Assembly: GCA_015143295.1 (NCBI GenBank)
Contig: CM026552.1
Coordinates: forward strand, 61,374,944-61,438,943
From: Tetracentron sinense
Lineage: Eukaryota; Streptophyta; Magnoliopsida; Trochodendrales; Trochodendraceae
DNA: 64,000 nt
Direction: 5' to 3'
In this document: piece after piece, positions 22,826 to 33,755 of the stretch
Position numbering within the stretch: the stretch's first letter is position 1
Layout: each line of letters starts with the position of its first letter
Notes under the pieces: model-generated
What the model was told of the DNA's origin: nothing
Seen by the model: only the letters and a program-made list of their open reading frames with translations
Database searches by the model: none
Program-made: the position numbers and the translations under genes

Positions 22826-24332
22826 TGTTAGCCTCTGGGTTACAACCATAAGTACCCCTATTAATTTCGATAATAACATCATAATATAATGAAATATTTG
22901 GTACTAATGAAACCATTTAAGTGCGTGAACATTTCAGATTACGTAAGTTGATAGCACTCCAATTATGAAAAAGGATGGAAATTACCCAATAGGAAGTTCA
23001 ACTCACTGAATACAAGATGAAGATCCAAGATAAGACCTTAGTCCAAGTCAGGACCATTGAAGACAAAAGGCAAAATCACAAGATCCAAGTCAAGCCAAGA
23101 TCATCTCTCATCATTTTTAAATGTATTTACTTTTTATTCTGAGAATATATAGGACTTATGTAAAATGTCCTCAAAAGGATGGTAAATTGAAAAGCTCAAG
23201 AATCATAGATTGACCATAGGAGCCTAGGACATTTTTGAAGATCACTCCAAAAGCTCTAATTAATCATAAAATTTTGATAAGAGTATAGCTAATTGACCTA
23301 GGAAATCAATCACATCCCTTCAGTGTGATCCAAGACTGAATTCAGAATTTTTACTCTGAATTCGTCGACGAATTCTCTGGGTAGATTGAATTCGGCGACG
23401 AAGTCATTACAGAAATTTTTAAATTCAGTTCTGTTTCTTTATTTCGGCGACGAAATCTTTAGTTGGGTTAACTTCGGCGACGAAGTTATTACAGGATTTT
23501 TTTAATTAAATTCCATCTTTTGAATTCGGCGACGAAGTCAAGTGGGAACTCCACTTTGTCGACGAAATCATGTCTGAAACTGAAAAATCTTTGCAACGGC
23601 TAGTTTGCAACGGACCTAAAAGCATTTAATGCTACCCCAACGACACTATTGGATCAAATGGTATAAAAGGAGTTCATTTATGAACTACAAATAACTCTTG
23701 ATCACAGCAATAACTCCCATCTATCACCTATTCACTGCTATTGATTTTCACTTACTCTCATACTTAGAAAATCCCCAAAAAATTCTCTCTTGAGCTTACT
23801 TGACTCCTACCTACTTTGAGAGATTTAATTAGAGTTTTTATTTCACTCTTATTCAGCTCATTTAAGGAGCTTTCTCTTCGGATTTTTAATCCAAAAAACT
23901 CATTTATTGAAAGTAGTCAAGAATCCAGGATTCTTGCACTGAAGCTATTGCTTCAGTTATTTCAAGAGAGGATTGTCTCTTGAGAGGTTTCAGCTTAGCC
24001 TAAAGGAGAGCTTGTAAGGTAATATCTCGACCTGTAAGAGAGATTGTAAAGGTTTGGACTCCACCTGTAAAGGAGCCAGTGCAATTAAGGAATCGTGGTG
24101 AATCCTCTAGCTGGAAGCTGAGGCGGGGAGTAGGCTGGATTGCTGAACCTCGTAAACAAATCTTGAGTTTGCATTCTCTTTATCTCTTCTCTCTTTCCTT
24201 TAAATATTCTACAGTTCAGCTTGTTGCATATTTAATTTTATTCCGCACTTTTGAATTTGTAGTTCATTTTTTTTTTAAAAAGCTGCCATAGACCCTATTC
24301 ACCCCCCCTTTAGGGTCATTACCTGGCCAACA
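22826..24332 (+). repeat. SIRE 5' LTR (1507 bp)
   Basis: Starts TGTTAGCCTCTGGGTT and ends CCTGGCCAACA. Six TTCGNCGACGAA dyads at 23358-23569 precede a TATA box (TATAAAAG, 23662-23669), which places the likely transcription start near 23690 and the U3/R border there. Confidence 0.96.
23358..23569. promoter_or_regulatory. TTCGNCGACGAA dyad cluster upstream of the LTR TATA box
   Basis: Six copies at 23358, 23388, 23441, 23470, 23522 and 23554. The centre TTCGNCGACGAA is constant; flanking arms differ but often still pair: GAATTCGTCGACGAATTC (perfect 18 bp), ATTTCGGCGACGAAAT, AACTTCGGCGACGAAGTT. The 3' LTR repeats the cluster at about 32775-32990 with a few changes. Confidence 0.85.
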
Positions 24333-24334
24333 AT

Positions 24335-24347
24335 TGGTATCAGAGCC
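24335..24347 (+). promoter_or_regulatory. SIRE primer-binding site (tRNA-iMet)
   Basis: TGGTATCAGAGCC two bases after the LTR end, complementary to the 3' end of plant initiator methionine tRNA, the usual primer of this lineage. Confidence 0.93.
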
Positions 24348-24392
24348 TAATACTCTAAATAGATCTAAACAATCTGAGTAATCGAGTTTATT

Positions 24393-25945
24393 ATGGCAAA
24401 CAATGTTTTTGCAACAAGCCTAGGAGAAGGACAGTCCACCACTAAACCACCTCTGTTTAATGGAGAAAATTATAACTATTGGAAAACTAGAATGATGTAT
24501 TACATTCAAGCTCTAGATTATGAGTGTTGGAGAGTAATAGTCAATGGCCCTCATCTTCCCACAAAAACTGTGGATGATGTCAGAATTCCTAAGGTAGAGG
24601 AAGAATAGAATGAAGCTGACATTAAGCTCATTAAAACAATGCTAAAGCTATTAGCAACCTCTACTGTGCTTTAAGTCCCTAAGAATTTAACAGAGTTTCT
24701 GGATGTGACTCTGCTAAAGAAATATGGGATAAACTGAAAGTCACCTATGAAGGGACTAATTAGGTTAAAGAAGAAAAGATTAGCATGCTTGTTCACAAGT
24801 ATGAATTATTTAAAATGGAAAAAGAAGAATCTATTGGTGATATGTTTTCCAGAATTTACTAACATTTTAAATGGTCTTAAATCTCTGGGTAAAGTGTATT
24901 CTAATGCAGAAAATGTGAGAAAGATTTTAAGATCATTGCCCAAGGAATGGACTCCAAAAGTAACAGCAATCCAAGAAGCTAAGGACCTCACCAAACTGCC
25001 TATGGATGAGCTGCTGAGATCTCTTATGACTCATGAAGTCATAATGAGGATCAAAAGCCTGATGAACCTAGAACCAAGAAAGAGCTGGCTCTCAAGTCTA
25101 CTCAAGTTGAAATTAGTGATGAGGAAATTAGCAATGATGATGAAGATATAACCTTGATGGCAAGAAGGTTCAAAAGGTTCCTCAAGCATAAGAAGAACTT
25201 CAAAAAGAGACCATACAAGAAGGAGTTCTCAAAAGAAGTGAACAAAGTTGAATCTAGCAAGAAGGAACCTCTCACCTGTTATGAATGTAAGAAGCCAGGC
25301 CACATAAGGACTGACTGCCCTCAACTCAAGTAAAGCCAAAAGTGCAAGAAGAAGGCTATGATGGCAACTTGGGATGACTCAGAGGGAAGCAAATCAGGAG
25401 ATTCAAGTGATGAAGAAGTAGCAAATTTGTGCCTCATGGCAAATGAGGATGAGGTAACTTCTTCCCCAAATGATTCTCTCTCATATGATGAAATAAGAGA
25501 AGCAGTTGATGAACTTTATATTGAATTTGGTAGAATAGCTAAATTAAATAAATCCTTTAAAAGGGAAATCCACACTCTCTCACAATCATGTGAAAATTTA
25601 CAAAAAGAAAAGAGTGTGTTAGCCATTAAGAATGAGGAATTGAGTAAAAAATTAAATGATATTGAAAATGCTTCTCATAACTCTCCATGTGAATGTGATG
25701 AGTTAAAAGTTAAAGTCAATGTTTTGACCAATACTGTCCTCACATTCACAAATGGTCAAAAGAACCTAGAAAGACTTTTAGGACAGCAAAGATGTATTTT
25801 TAACAAGGCTGGACTTGGTTATAATATTTTTTCAAAACAAAAAGATTATCAAAACTTCTTTACAAAATTATGTAGTCACCAAACTCCACCATCTACCTCA
25901 TTTTATAATGGTAAAATAATTAGAAAAGTTTGGGTTCCAAAATGA
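24393..25945 (+). pseudogene. SIRE gag relic
   Basis: Begins MANNVFATSLGEGQSTTKPPLF at 24393, followed by the copia gag words NGENYNYWKTRMMYYIQALD. A zinc knuckle (CYECKKPGHIRTDCP) lies at about 25280-25323, then an acidic region (WDDSEGSKSGDSSDEE) and a long coiled-coil-like segment to about 25945 (YIEFGRIAKLNKSFKREI, LQKEKSVLAIKNEELSKKL). The length with the C-terminal coiled coil is typical of the large SIRE gag. Broken. Confidence 0.88.
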
Positions 25946-26099
25946 ACATCTTCTATTTCAAAAACTAACCATAAAGGACCAAGAATGATATAGGTTCCCA
26001 AGGGAACTAATCCTCCCAAACCACAACCCAGATCACTTTGGGTACCATCCAAAACTGTTTGGGTATCGGGGGAAAAGTATCTTAGAGTTACTTGAATTA

Positions 26100-27304
26100 A
26101 ATGTGTAGGTATGCTTCAAATCAAGAACTTCCAAGACAACATGGTTCTTGGACAGTGGATGCTCAAGGCATATGACCAGGAACAAGGAACTATTTGCATC
26201 AATCACTCCAAAAGATGGTGGTCATGTGACATTTGCAGACAATGCCAAAGGGAAGATCATCGGCATAGATAACATTGGTAAGAATAAATCTGTTTTTATA
26301 GAGAATGTACTACTCGTTGATGGTCTTAAGCATAATCTCATAAGTATTAGTCAACTTTGTGATAAGGGATTGAATGTTTCATTTAAGTCAAATATTTGCA
26401 TGATTAAGGATAAAGATAATCTAAATACTTTGTTTGTAGCACATAGGAATGCTTAGATTTTGATGAACTTAAATCTCAAAACTTAATATGTTTTTCTGCT
26501 ATAGATGAAGCAAGTTGGCTATGGCATAGGAGACTAGGACATGCTAGTATGGATCTTTTGTCTAAACTCTCTAAAAATGAATTAGTTAAAGGATTACCTA
26601 AAACTAAATTTATCAAAGATAAAATCTGTGATGTTTGTCAACTTGGAAAACAAAACCAAGAAAATGATTTCTACCACTAGGCCCGTAGAACTTTTGCATA
26701 TAGATCTTTTTGGTTCAAATGAAGTAGCTAGCCTAGCTGAAAAAAATTATGCTTTTGTTATAGTGGATGATTTTTCAAGATACTCATGGGTACTATTTCT
26801 TTCTCATAAAAATGAAGCACCTTCTCTATTTAAAAAGTTTTGTAAAAGAGTTTAAAATGAAAAAGGTTATAATATTAACAACATAAGAAGTAATAGAGGA
26901 GGAGAATTTAAAAATAAAGACTTGAATCATTTTGTGATGAAAATGGTTTTAATCATAATTTTTTAGCACCTAGAACTCCACAACAGAATGGTGTAGTAGA
27001 AAGAAAGAATAGATCCCTTCAAGAAATGACTAGAACAATGCTTAATGAAAATAAATTACCAAATTATTTTTAGGCTAAAGCCATTAACACATCATGTTAT
27101 GTAATTAATAGAGTTGTTATAAGAAACAAACTAAATAAAACTCCCTATGAGCTTTGGAATGGAAGAATCCCTAATATAAGTTATTTTAAGGTGTTTGGAT
27201 GTAAATGCTTCATACTTAATGATAAACAACATCTTAAGAAATTTGATGCTAAATCTGTGAAATGAATCTTCTTAGGATACTCTACTAATAGCAAAGCTTA
27301 TAGA
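26100..27304 (+). pseudogene. SIRE protease and integrase relic
   Basis: Protease words FLDSGCSRHMTRNKELF (catalytic D-S-G) and DNAKGKIIGIDNIGK at about 26140-26460. The integrase zinc-binding segment follows (LWHRRLGHASMDLL, CDVCQLGKQ) at about 26515-26655, then core words LLHIDLFGSNEVASLAEKNYA and DDFSRYSWVLFLSHKNEA and, around 26985, TPQQNGVVERKNRSLQEM. The end (FGCKCFILND, FLGYSTNSKAYRVFNKKS) runs into the next open frame. Order protease-integrase before reverse transcriptase is the copia order. Broken. Confidence 0.9.
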
Positions 27305-29152
27305 GTGTTTAACAAGAAATCATTAATTGTTGAAGAATCAATTCATGTAGTTTTTGATGAATCAAACCCTTTTAACAAAATCAATACTGATATGGATGAT
27401 GAAATTGACAATCTTCCAAAAGCAATATCAAATTTACAAATCAACAAAGAAAATAAAAATGATCAAGAAAAAGAAAAATCAAATAACAACTCCATTGAAA
27501 TAGATAATGAAGAAGAAATTGAAAATGAAGAATCCTATCAACTTCCTAAAGCTTGGAAATTAATAAAAGATCATCATAAGGATCTAATACCTGGTAATAT
27601 GGAACAAGTGATTAGAACAAGAAGAAATCTAATGAATCTTGCTTTCCTAAGTCAAATTGAACCTATAAATGCCTTAGAAGCTATTGAAGATGACTCGTGG
27701 GGCATTGCTATGCAAGAAGAGTTAAATCAATTTGATAGAAATCAAGTTTGGGATCTAATACCTAGACCAAATGATAAATCTATTATTGGAACAAAATGGG
27801 TCTTTAGGAATAAAAAGGATGAAAATGGGAATGTAATTAAAATTAAAGCAAAATTAGTAGCTCAAGGTTACAACCAAGAAGAGGGGATAGATTATGATGA
27901 AACATTTACCCCGGTTGCTAGACTAGAATCTATAAGAATGTTACTTGCATTTGCTAGTCATAAAGAATTTAAACTATATCAAATGGATGTAAAAATTGCA
28001 TTTCTAAATGGGTATATCAATGAGGAAGTTTATGTAAATCAACCTCCTTGTTTTGAAAATCATAAATTTCCTAATCATGTGTTTAAGTTAACTAAAGCCT
28101 TATATGGATTAAAGCAAGCTCCAAGAACTTGGTATGATAGGCTAAGTAGCTTCTTAATTGAAAACAGATTCACAAGAGGTAAAATTGACACAACTTTATT
28201 CATAATGACCAAAAATGATGATATGCTAATAATCCAAATCTATGTAGATGACATCATATTTGGATCAACAAATGAATCTCTCTGTAGAATGTTTGGTAAA
28301 ACAATGCAAAAAGAATTTGAAATGAGTATGATGGGTGAATTAAAATTTTTCTTAGGACTTCAAATCAAACAAGGAACTTTTGTTAATCAAGCTAAATATA
28401 CTAAAGAACTACTTAAAAAGTTTGGAATAGAAAACACTAAAATAATGGATACTCCTATGAGTCCATTAACCAAACTTGATAAGGATGAAAAAGGGAAAAG
28501 TATTGATGAAAAACTCTATAGAGGAATGATTGGAAGCCTTTTGTATCTCACTGCAAGCAGACCTGACATTATGTTCAGTGTTTGCATTTGTGCAAGATTC
28601 CAATCCTATCCAAAAGAATCTCACTTAACTGCTGTAAAAAGAATCTTTAGATACTTACTTGGAACAATTGATTTAGGCTTATGGTATCCAAAGGACACAA
28701 ACTTAGATCTAATAAGCTATTCAGATGCAGACTTTGCTGGATGCAAGGTAGATAGAAAAAGTACTAGTGGAACTTGTCACTTTTTAAGACATTCTCTTGT
28801 TTCATGGTTTAGTAAGAAACAAAATTCAGTGGCCTTATCCACAGCTGAGGCTGAGTACATGGCAGCTAGACTTTGTTGCGCTCAAACTCTCTACATGAAA
28901 CAACAGCTAGAAGATTTTAAAGTTATCTGTACTAAAATTCCTATTAAGTGTGATAACACAAGTACTATTTGTATGACTAAGAATCCTATTCAACACTCAA
29001 GGACTAAACACATTGAAATAAGATATCACTTTATTAGAGATCATGTGCAAAATGGAAATGTTATCTTGGAATTTATTGATACTATTAATCAGCTTGCTGA
29101 TATCTTTACCAAACCTCTACAATCTGACAGGTTCAGTGCTTTGAGAAGATAA
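27305..29152 (+). CDS. SIRE pol: integrase tail, reverse transcriptase, RNase H (615-codon open frame of a fossil element)
   Basis: The longest open frame in the window. The first 110 residues are an acidic integrase tail (DNEEEIENEESYQLPKAW). Reverse transcriptase spans about residues 140-380: WVFRNKKDENGNVIKIKAK, LVAQGYNQEEGIDYDETFTP, QMDVKIAFLNGYINEEVYV, ALYGLKQAPRTWYDRL and YVDDIIFGSTN (catalytic YVDD). RNase H spans about 470-610: YSDADFAGCKVDRKSTSGTC, LSTAEAEYMAA, CDNTSTICMTKNPIQHSRTKH, LADIFTKPL. The last words are the usual end of SIRE pol. In the intact family this is part of a longer polyprotein. Confidence 0.95.
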   Translation: MFNKKSLIVEESIHVVFDESNPFNKINTDMDDEIDNLPKAISNLQINKENKNDQEKEKSNNNSIEIDNEEEIENEESYQLPKAWKLIKDHHKDLIPGNMEQVIRTRRNLMNLAFLSQIEPINALEAIEDDSWGIAMQEELNQFDRNQVWDLIPRPNDKSIIGTKWVFRNKKDENGNVIKIKAKLVAQGYNQEEGIDYDETFTPVARLESIRMLLAFASHKEFKLYQMDVKIAFLNGYINEEVYVNQPPCFENHKFPNHVFKLTKALYGLKQAPRTWYDRLSSFLIENRFTRGKIDTTLFIMTKNDDMLIIQIYVDDIIFGSTNESLCRMFGKTMQKEFEMSMMGELKFFLGLQIKQGTFVNQAKYTKELLKKFGIENTKIMDTPMSPLTKLDKDEKGKSIDEKLYRGMIGSLLYLTASRPDIMFSVCICARFQSYPKESHLTAVKRIFRYLLGTIDLGLWYPKDTNLDLISYSDADFAGCKVDRKSTSGTCHFLRHSLVSWFSKKQNSVALSTAEAEYMAARLCCAQTLYMKQQLEDFKVICTKIPIKCDNTSTICMTKNPIQHSRTKHIEIRYHFIRDHVQNGNVILEFIDTINQLADIFTKPLQSDRFSALRR

Positions 29153-29363
29153 TTGGGAATGACTAGTCTAAATGATCTAACTTAATCAAGATCAAAAGTA
29201 ATCAAAAATTGAAATCTTTGATTTGATCTGCCTATAACTTGCTTGATTGTTTAATAGATTGATTTGAATACGTTATGATAATTTTAGATATCTTGATGAA
29301 TCTTTGACTTAAAGGAAAACAGGTAGAAAACTAAAGAGAAATCAATTCTTCATATTTAGAACT

Positions 29364-29593
29364 GAATTCAGCGACGAATTCAATCTAGAATATGATTTCG
29401 GCGACGAATCTTTGGGAAATATAGAAAACAGAATGTTTTCTGTACCCATTTCGGTGACGAACCTGGATGAGTCATCCATTTCGTCGACGAAGTCAATCCG
29501 AAATTAAATACATTAGGGCTCCTAACTCAATTTCGGCGACGAAATCAGGGACGAAACCCATTTCGGCGACGAATTGAGTCGTGTGTATAAATA
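29364..29593 (+). promoter_or_regulatory. Second dyad cluster plus TATA box: candidate internal promoter of SIRE
   Basis: Six copies of the LTR dyad (TTCGNCGACGAA type) occur again at 29364, 29394, 29448, 29480, 29530 and 29560, followed by TATAAATAG at 29585-29593 and, 121 bp later, the first ATG of the post-pol ORF (29714). The arrangement copies that of the LTR promoter (cluster, TATA, leader). No transcript evidence is available here. Confidence 0.6.
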
Positions 29594-29713
29594 GTAACCC
29601 CCAAAATCCAAACGTTTTTCAAACCTAATCTTTCCCACCAAAGTCCCTATTCCATTGCTCGTACACCCTTCTCTGTTCCAAGATCTAGCAAATCTTTCTA
29701 AATCTCTCAGAAA

Positions 29714-31808
29714 ATGCCTCGTAGAATGAAGAATGCATCTGTGGAGCCACCAAAGAAGAAATCAAGAACTGATAAAGGAAAAGAACCGGCCTCAAGTTCA
29801 ACTCCAGTCCCAGTAAAGTTTAAGGAAGCAAAGTTTGAGAAATATTTCAAGGAAAACTTCCTATCTCGTTCCCCTCTGTACGGTAAATTTGTTAATTTCA
29901 TTAGTTTTGATGCTTATGGGCTCGAACCCCATAAAAACTCTCTTTTTTATCCTGAAATAGGATAAATTTCTTGAATCCAACGAACCCATGTTTCCTGAGT
30001 TGGTCAAACTCTTTTACACTCACTTCCATTTCAATCATTCCGAATCACTAATTACTTCCTTTGTCTTAGGTAAAAACATTTCTTTTCATTTAAATTAATT
30101 GCACTTAATTTTAAAAATCCCTCAGTGTACCCTTCAAACTTTTGTGAATGGTCAGTGGACCAGTCATGAAGGATTTGATGTGGTTGAAGCACTGAAAATG
30201 ATGTGCATAAACCAAGATTTCACTTCTCCTTCAACCTAAGGTTAAAGATCTTACCTTCACTGCTAGACTGATTCACCACATAATCACTTATAACCTAGTT
30301 CCCAGGGCTGGTGGTAGGAAGTATCTCACCTACTTCGATGTATTCCTTATGTGGTGCATCCTTACCTCCACACCCATTGATCTCTTCTACATCATTGTCC
30401 ATTGTATGGATGATGTATTTAAGAAAAAATCAGGGTGTCTCCCTTTTGGTCAGACTCTGACTAAAATCTTTAAACACTTCAATGTTCCTTTAGCCTCTCA
30501 AATAGATATTGTCACCCCTGATGATTCCTCTATTTATAGCAAAGCAACCATTCAAAGAATGGGCTATATCTGGAATGACTCCCAGAAGGTTTGGGCTCCC
30601 AAACCCTCTGCTTCTCAGTCCTCCTCCCTTCCTTCCAGTACTCCAGTTCCTATTCATACTCCATCTATACCTTTTTCTGCTCCCTCTTCATTTATTCATT
30701 CCTCTTCATCTACACCCACAGCAGAACTTCAGGCTGAGCAGCAGCAAGCATCAGTGCCAGAGGAGGAACCCCAGGCTGAGCAGCAGCCAGTACCAAAAGA
30801 GGATCCTGCAGATGAGCTTCAGGGTGAGCAGCACCCCAGAGATGAGTTGCCTGACTGGTCTGATTTCGTGGATGTTGGAGAGATACCCGAGAGTTCTCAT
30901 AGACAGGTGTCTCCTTATTTTGAGTACCCCGTTCAGTTCTACGAGGTGCCTAGCAAGCCAGCAGCTTCAAATGAGCAGTTAAACATTATGGCAGGGCAGA
31001 TTGCCTCCATGTCCTCCAGTTTGGAGTAGTTTCAGTTGGAAATGAGGATGAGCCAGCAGGCTTTTCAAGAGGAAATAAGAGCATCCCTGCTCTCCTTCAT
31101 AACAGAGACAAGGGAAAAGCTTACAACCATTGAAATCGAATCTAGAGAAAATCTTCAAAATCTCAAATCCTCTACTCTCTCCCGATTTGCAGCTCTTGAG
31201 TCTGAGATGAACAAAATCCCCAAAGCAATCCAGTCTTCTCTTGCCACGGTGCATAATGATCTTAGAGAGTGTGCAATGTCACCTACTCTGTTTTAGGGAC
31301 AGTTAACATGGATACCTCAGTCACCAAAGATAGAGTTGACTCTGTGTCTTCATTTCTTCATAGATTGGGGGCAGAACAATCCGAAGAAAGTATCCAAATG
31401 GAGAAGGTCACAAAGATAATCCAAGGAATTGTCGAATCATCAGCTCTTCAGTTGAAGACTCATGGTAAGTTTCTTTTGGATATGGCAGAGCATGACTCCA
31501 TAGCTGCCTCAATTACCTTGTGGGCCACTGATGAGTTGAGGAAAATGAATAATTTTTTGGTGAGTCTGGTTAGTGGAGCCACTCCTTCTCAAGCTCCCTC
31601 TTCTTCCAAAGGCAAGAGACCAATAAAGGTAACCCCCTCCAAAAGGGGTCAAGCTACTGATTCCCCTATCATCTCCCTTCCTTCTGATTCAGATTCCAAC
31701 TCCTCTTCCTCAGACTCCCATGACGACTCCGATCTAGCTGAGCCATCAGAAGATGTCCTCTCAAAGGTTGCAGACCTCATCAAAAAGCAGAAAGCAGATG
31801 GGCTGTAA
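29714..31808 (+). pseudogene. SIRE extra ORF after pol (env-like class), relic
   Basis: SIRE/Maximus elements carry an additional ORF here, often called env-like. This copy begins MPRRMKNASVEPPKKKSRTDK, a basic segment, then FEKYFKENFLSRSPLYGKFV. Later segments include a folded region (KKSGCLPFGQTLTKIFKHFNVPL), a proline/serine/glutamine-rich stretch (about 30590-30830) and a C-terminal coiled-coil-like part (METRLSQQAF-like, REKLTTIEIESRENLQNLK). The tail is serine/aspartate-rich (SDSDSNSSSSDSHDDSD). I see no clear signal peptide or membrane anchor. Broken in several places. Confidence 0.75.
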
Positions 31809-32244
31809 TTTTTTTTCTCATTTTTTTAATGTTGCCATAGGGGGCGAAATATGAAATGTAATGAAAATTTAAATTTGATGATGGATGATTGATAAATGAA
31901 ATGACATTTGAACTATTTGAAATATGATGTTTTTTTTGCATCTTTGGCAGTACACACATAATATGTCTTTTGCTTATGCAATTCTATTCTTGTCTGGATC
32001 TAATATTTTGTAAAAAGCAATTAAAATTGAAACTTATCTTTGTAGAACTTTTCTTGGTACATAACCAGGGTGATATATCCTTTAACTCATCATAAATATG
32101 CATCTAAATTATAACTATGTTTATTTTTACAAATGCATATACGTAGGGGGAGCTTCCCTCAAAGTTTTTATGAAAAACATGTCGTGAGGGGGAGCTCAAC
32201 CCAATTTCATTACATTGTTATGTCATCATCAAAAAGGGGGAGAT
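31809..32244 (+). promoter_or_regulatory. SIRE 3' untranslated part and polypurine tract
   Basis: AT-rich non-coding sequence ending in AAAAAGGGGGAGATT at 32231-32245, directly before the 3' LTR; this is the polypurine tract that primes plus-strand synthesis. Two further GGGGGAG words (about 32145 and 32188) precede it. Confidence 0.88.
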
Positions 32245-33750
32245 TGTTAGCCTCTGGGTTACAACCATAAGTACCCCTATTAATTTCGATAATAACATAA
32301 TAATATAATGAAATATTTGGTACTAATGAAACCATTTAAGTGTGTGAACATTTCAGATTACGTAAGTTGATAGCACTCCAATCATGAAAAAGGATGGAAA
32401 TTACCCAATAGGAAGTTCAACTCACTGAATACAAGATGAAGATCCAAGATAAGACCTTAGTCCAAGTCAGGACCATTGAAGACAAAAGGCAAAATCACAA
32501 GATCCAAGTCAAGCCAAGATCATCTCTCATCATTTTTAAATGTATTTACTTTTTATTTTGAGAATGTATAGGACTTATGTAAAATGTCCTCAAAAGGATG
32601 GTAAATTGAAAAGCTCAAGAATCATAGATTGACCATAGGAGCCTAGGACATTTTTGAAGATCACTCCAAAAGCTTTAATTAATCATAAAATTTTGATAAG
32701 AGTATAGCTAATTGACCTAGGAAATCAATCACATCCCTTCAGTGTGATCCAAGACTGAATTCAGAATTTTTACTCTGAATTCGTCGATGAATTCTCTGGG
32801 TAGATTGAATTCGGCGACGAAGTCATTACAGAAATTTTTAAATTCAGTTCTGTTTCTTTATTTCGGCGACGAAATCTTTAGTTGGGTTAACTTCGGCGAC
32901 GAAGTTATTACAGGATTTTTTTTAATTAAATTCCATCTTTTGAATTTGGCGATGAAGTCAAGTGGGAACTCCACTTTGTCGACAAAATCATGTCTGAAAC
33001 TGAAAAATCTTTGCAACGGCTAGTTTGCAACGGACCTAAAAGCATTTAATGCTACCCCAACGGTACTATTGGATCAAATGGTATAAAAGGAGTTCATTTA
33101 TGAACTACAAATAACTCTTGATCACAGCAATAACTCCCATCTATCACCTATTCACTGCTATTGATTTTCACTTACTCTCATACTTAGAAAATCCCCAAAA
33201 AATTCTCTCTTGAGTTTACTTGACTCCTACCTACTTTGAGAGACTTAATTAGAGTTTGTATTTCACTCTTATTCAGCTCATTTAAGGAGCTTTCTCTTCG
33301 GATTTTTAATCCAAAAAACTCATTTATTGAAAGTAGTCAAGAATCCAAGATTCCTGCACTGACGCTATTGCTTTAGTTATTTCAAGAGAGGGTTGTCTCT
33401 TGAGAGGTTTCAGCTCGGCCTAAAGGAGAGCTTGTAAGGTAATATCTCGACCTGTAAGAGAGATTGTAAAGGTTTGGACTCCACCTGTAAAGGAGCCAGT
33501 GCGATTAAGGAATCGTGGTGAATCCTCTAGCTGGAAGCTGAGGCGGGGAGTAGGCTGGATTGCTGAACCTCGTAAACAAATCTTGAGTTTGTATTCTCTT
33601 TATCTCTTCTCTCTTTCCTTTAAATATTCTATAGTTCAGCTTGTTGCATATTTAATTTTATCCCGCACTTTTTAATTTGTAGTTCAATTTTTTTTTAGAG
33701 CTGCCATAGAGCCTTTTCACTCCCTCTTTAGGGTCATTACCTGGCCAACA
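32245..33750 (+). repeat. SIRE 3' LTR (1506 bp)
   Basis: Starts TGTTAGCCTCTGGGTT, ends CCTGGCCAACA, followed by the target duplication GGTCA. Differences from the 5' LTR are mostly C-to-T or G-to-A changes, several at CG sites, the usual mark of decay at methylated cytosines. Confidence 0.96.
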
Positions 33751-33755
33751 GGTCA

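Larger units (their letters stand above)
22826..33750 (+). mobile_element. SIRE/Maximus-lineage Ty1/copia element with both LTRs and target duplication GGTCA
   Basis: 5' LTR 22826-24332, primer-binding site, gag, protease, integrase, reverse transcriptase, RNase H in copia order, an additional ORF region after pol, polypurine tract, 3' LTR 32245-33750. GGTCA flanks it at 22821-22825 and 33751-33755. Copia order with an extra (env-like) ORF after pol identifies the SIRE/Maximus lineage. I count by eye about 30 substitutions between the two 1.5-kb LTRs, about 2%, so insertion is recent, of the order of a million years under usual plant rates. The ends are whole; the coding part looks broken, with roughly ten breaks. 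Inserted in the 5' LTR of T1. Confidence 0.96.
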
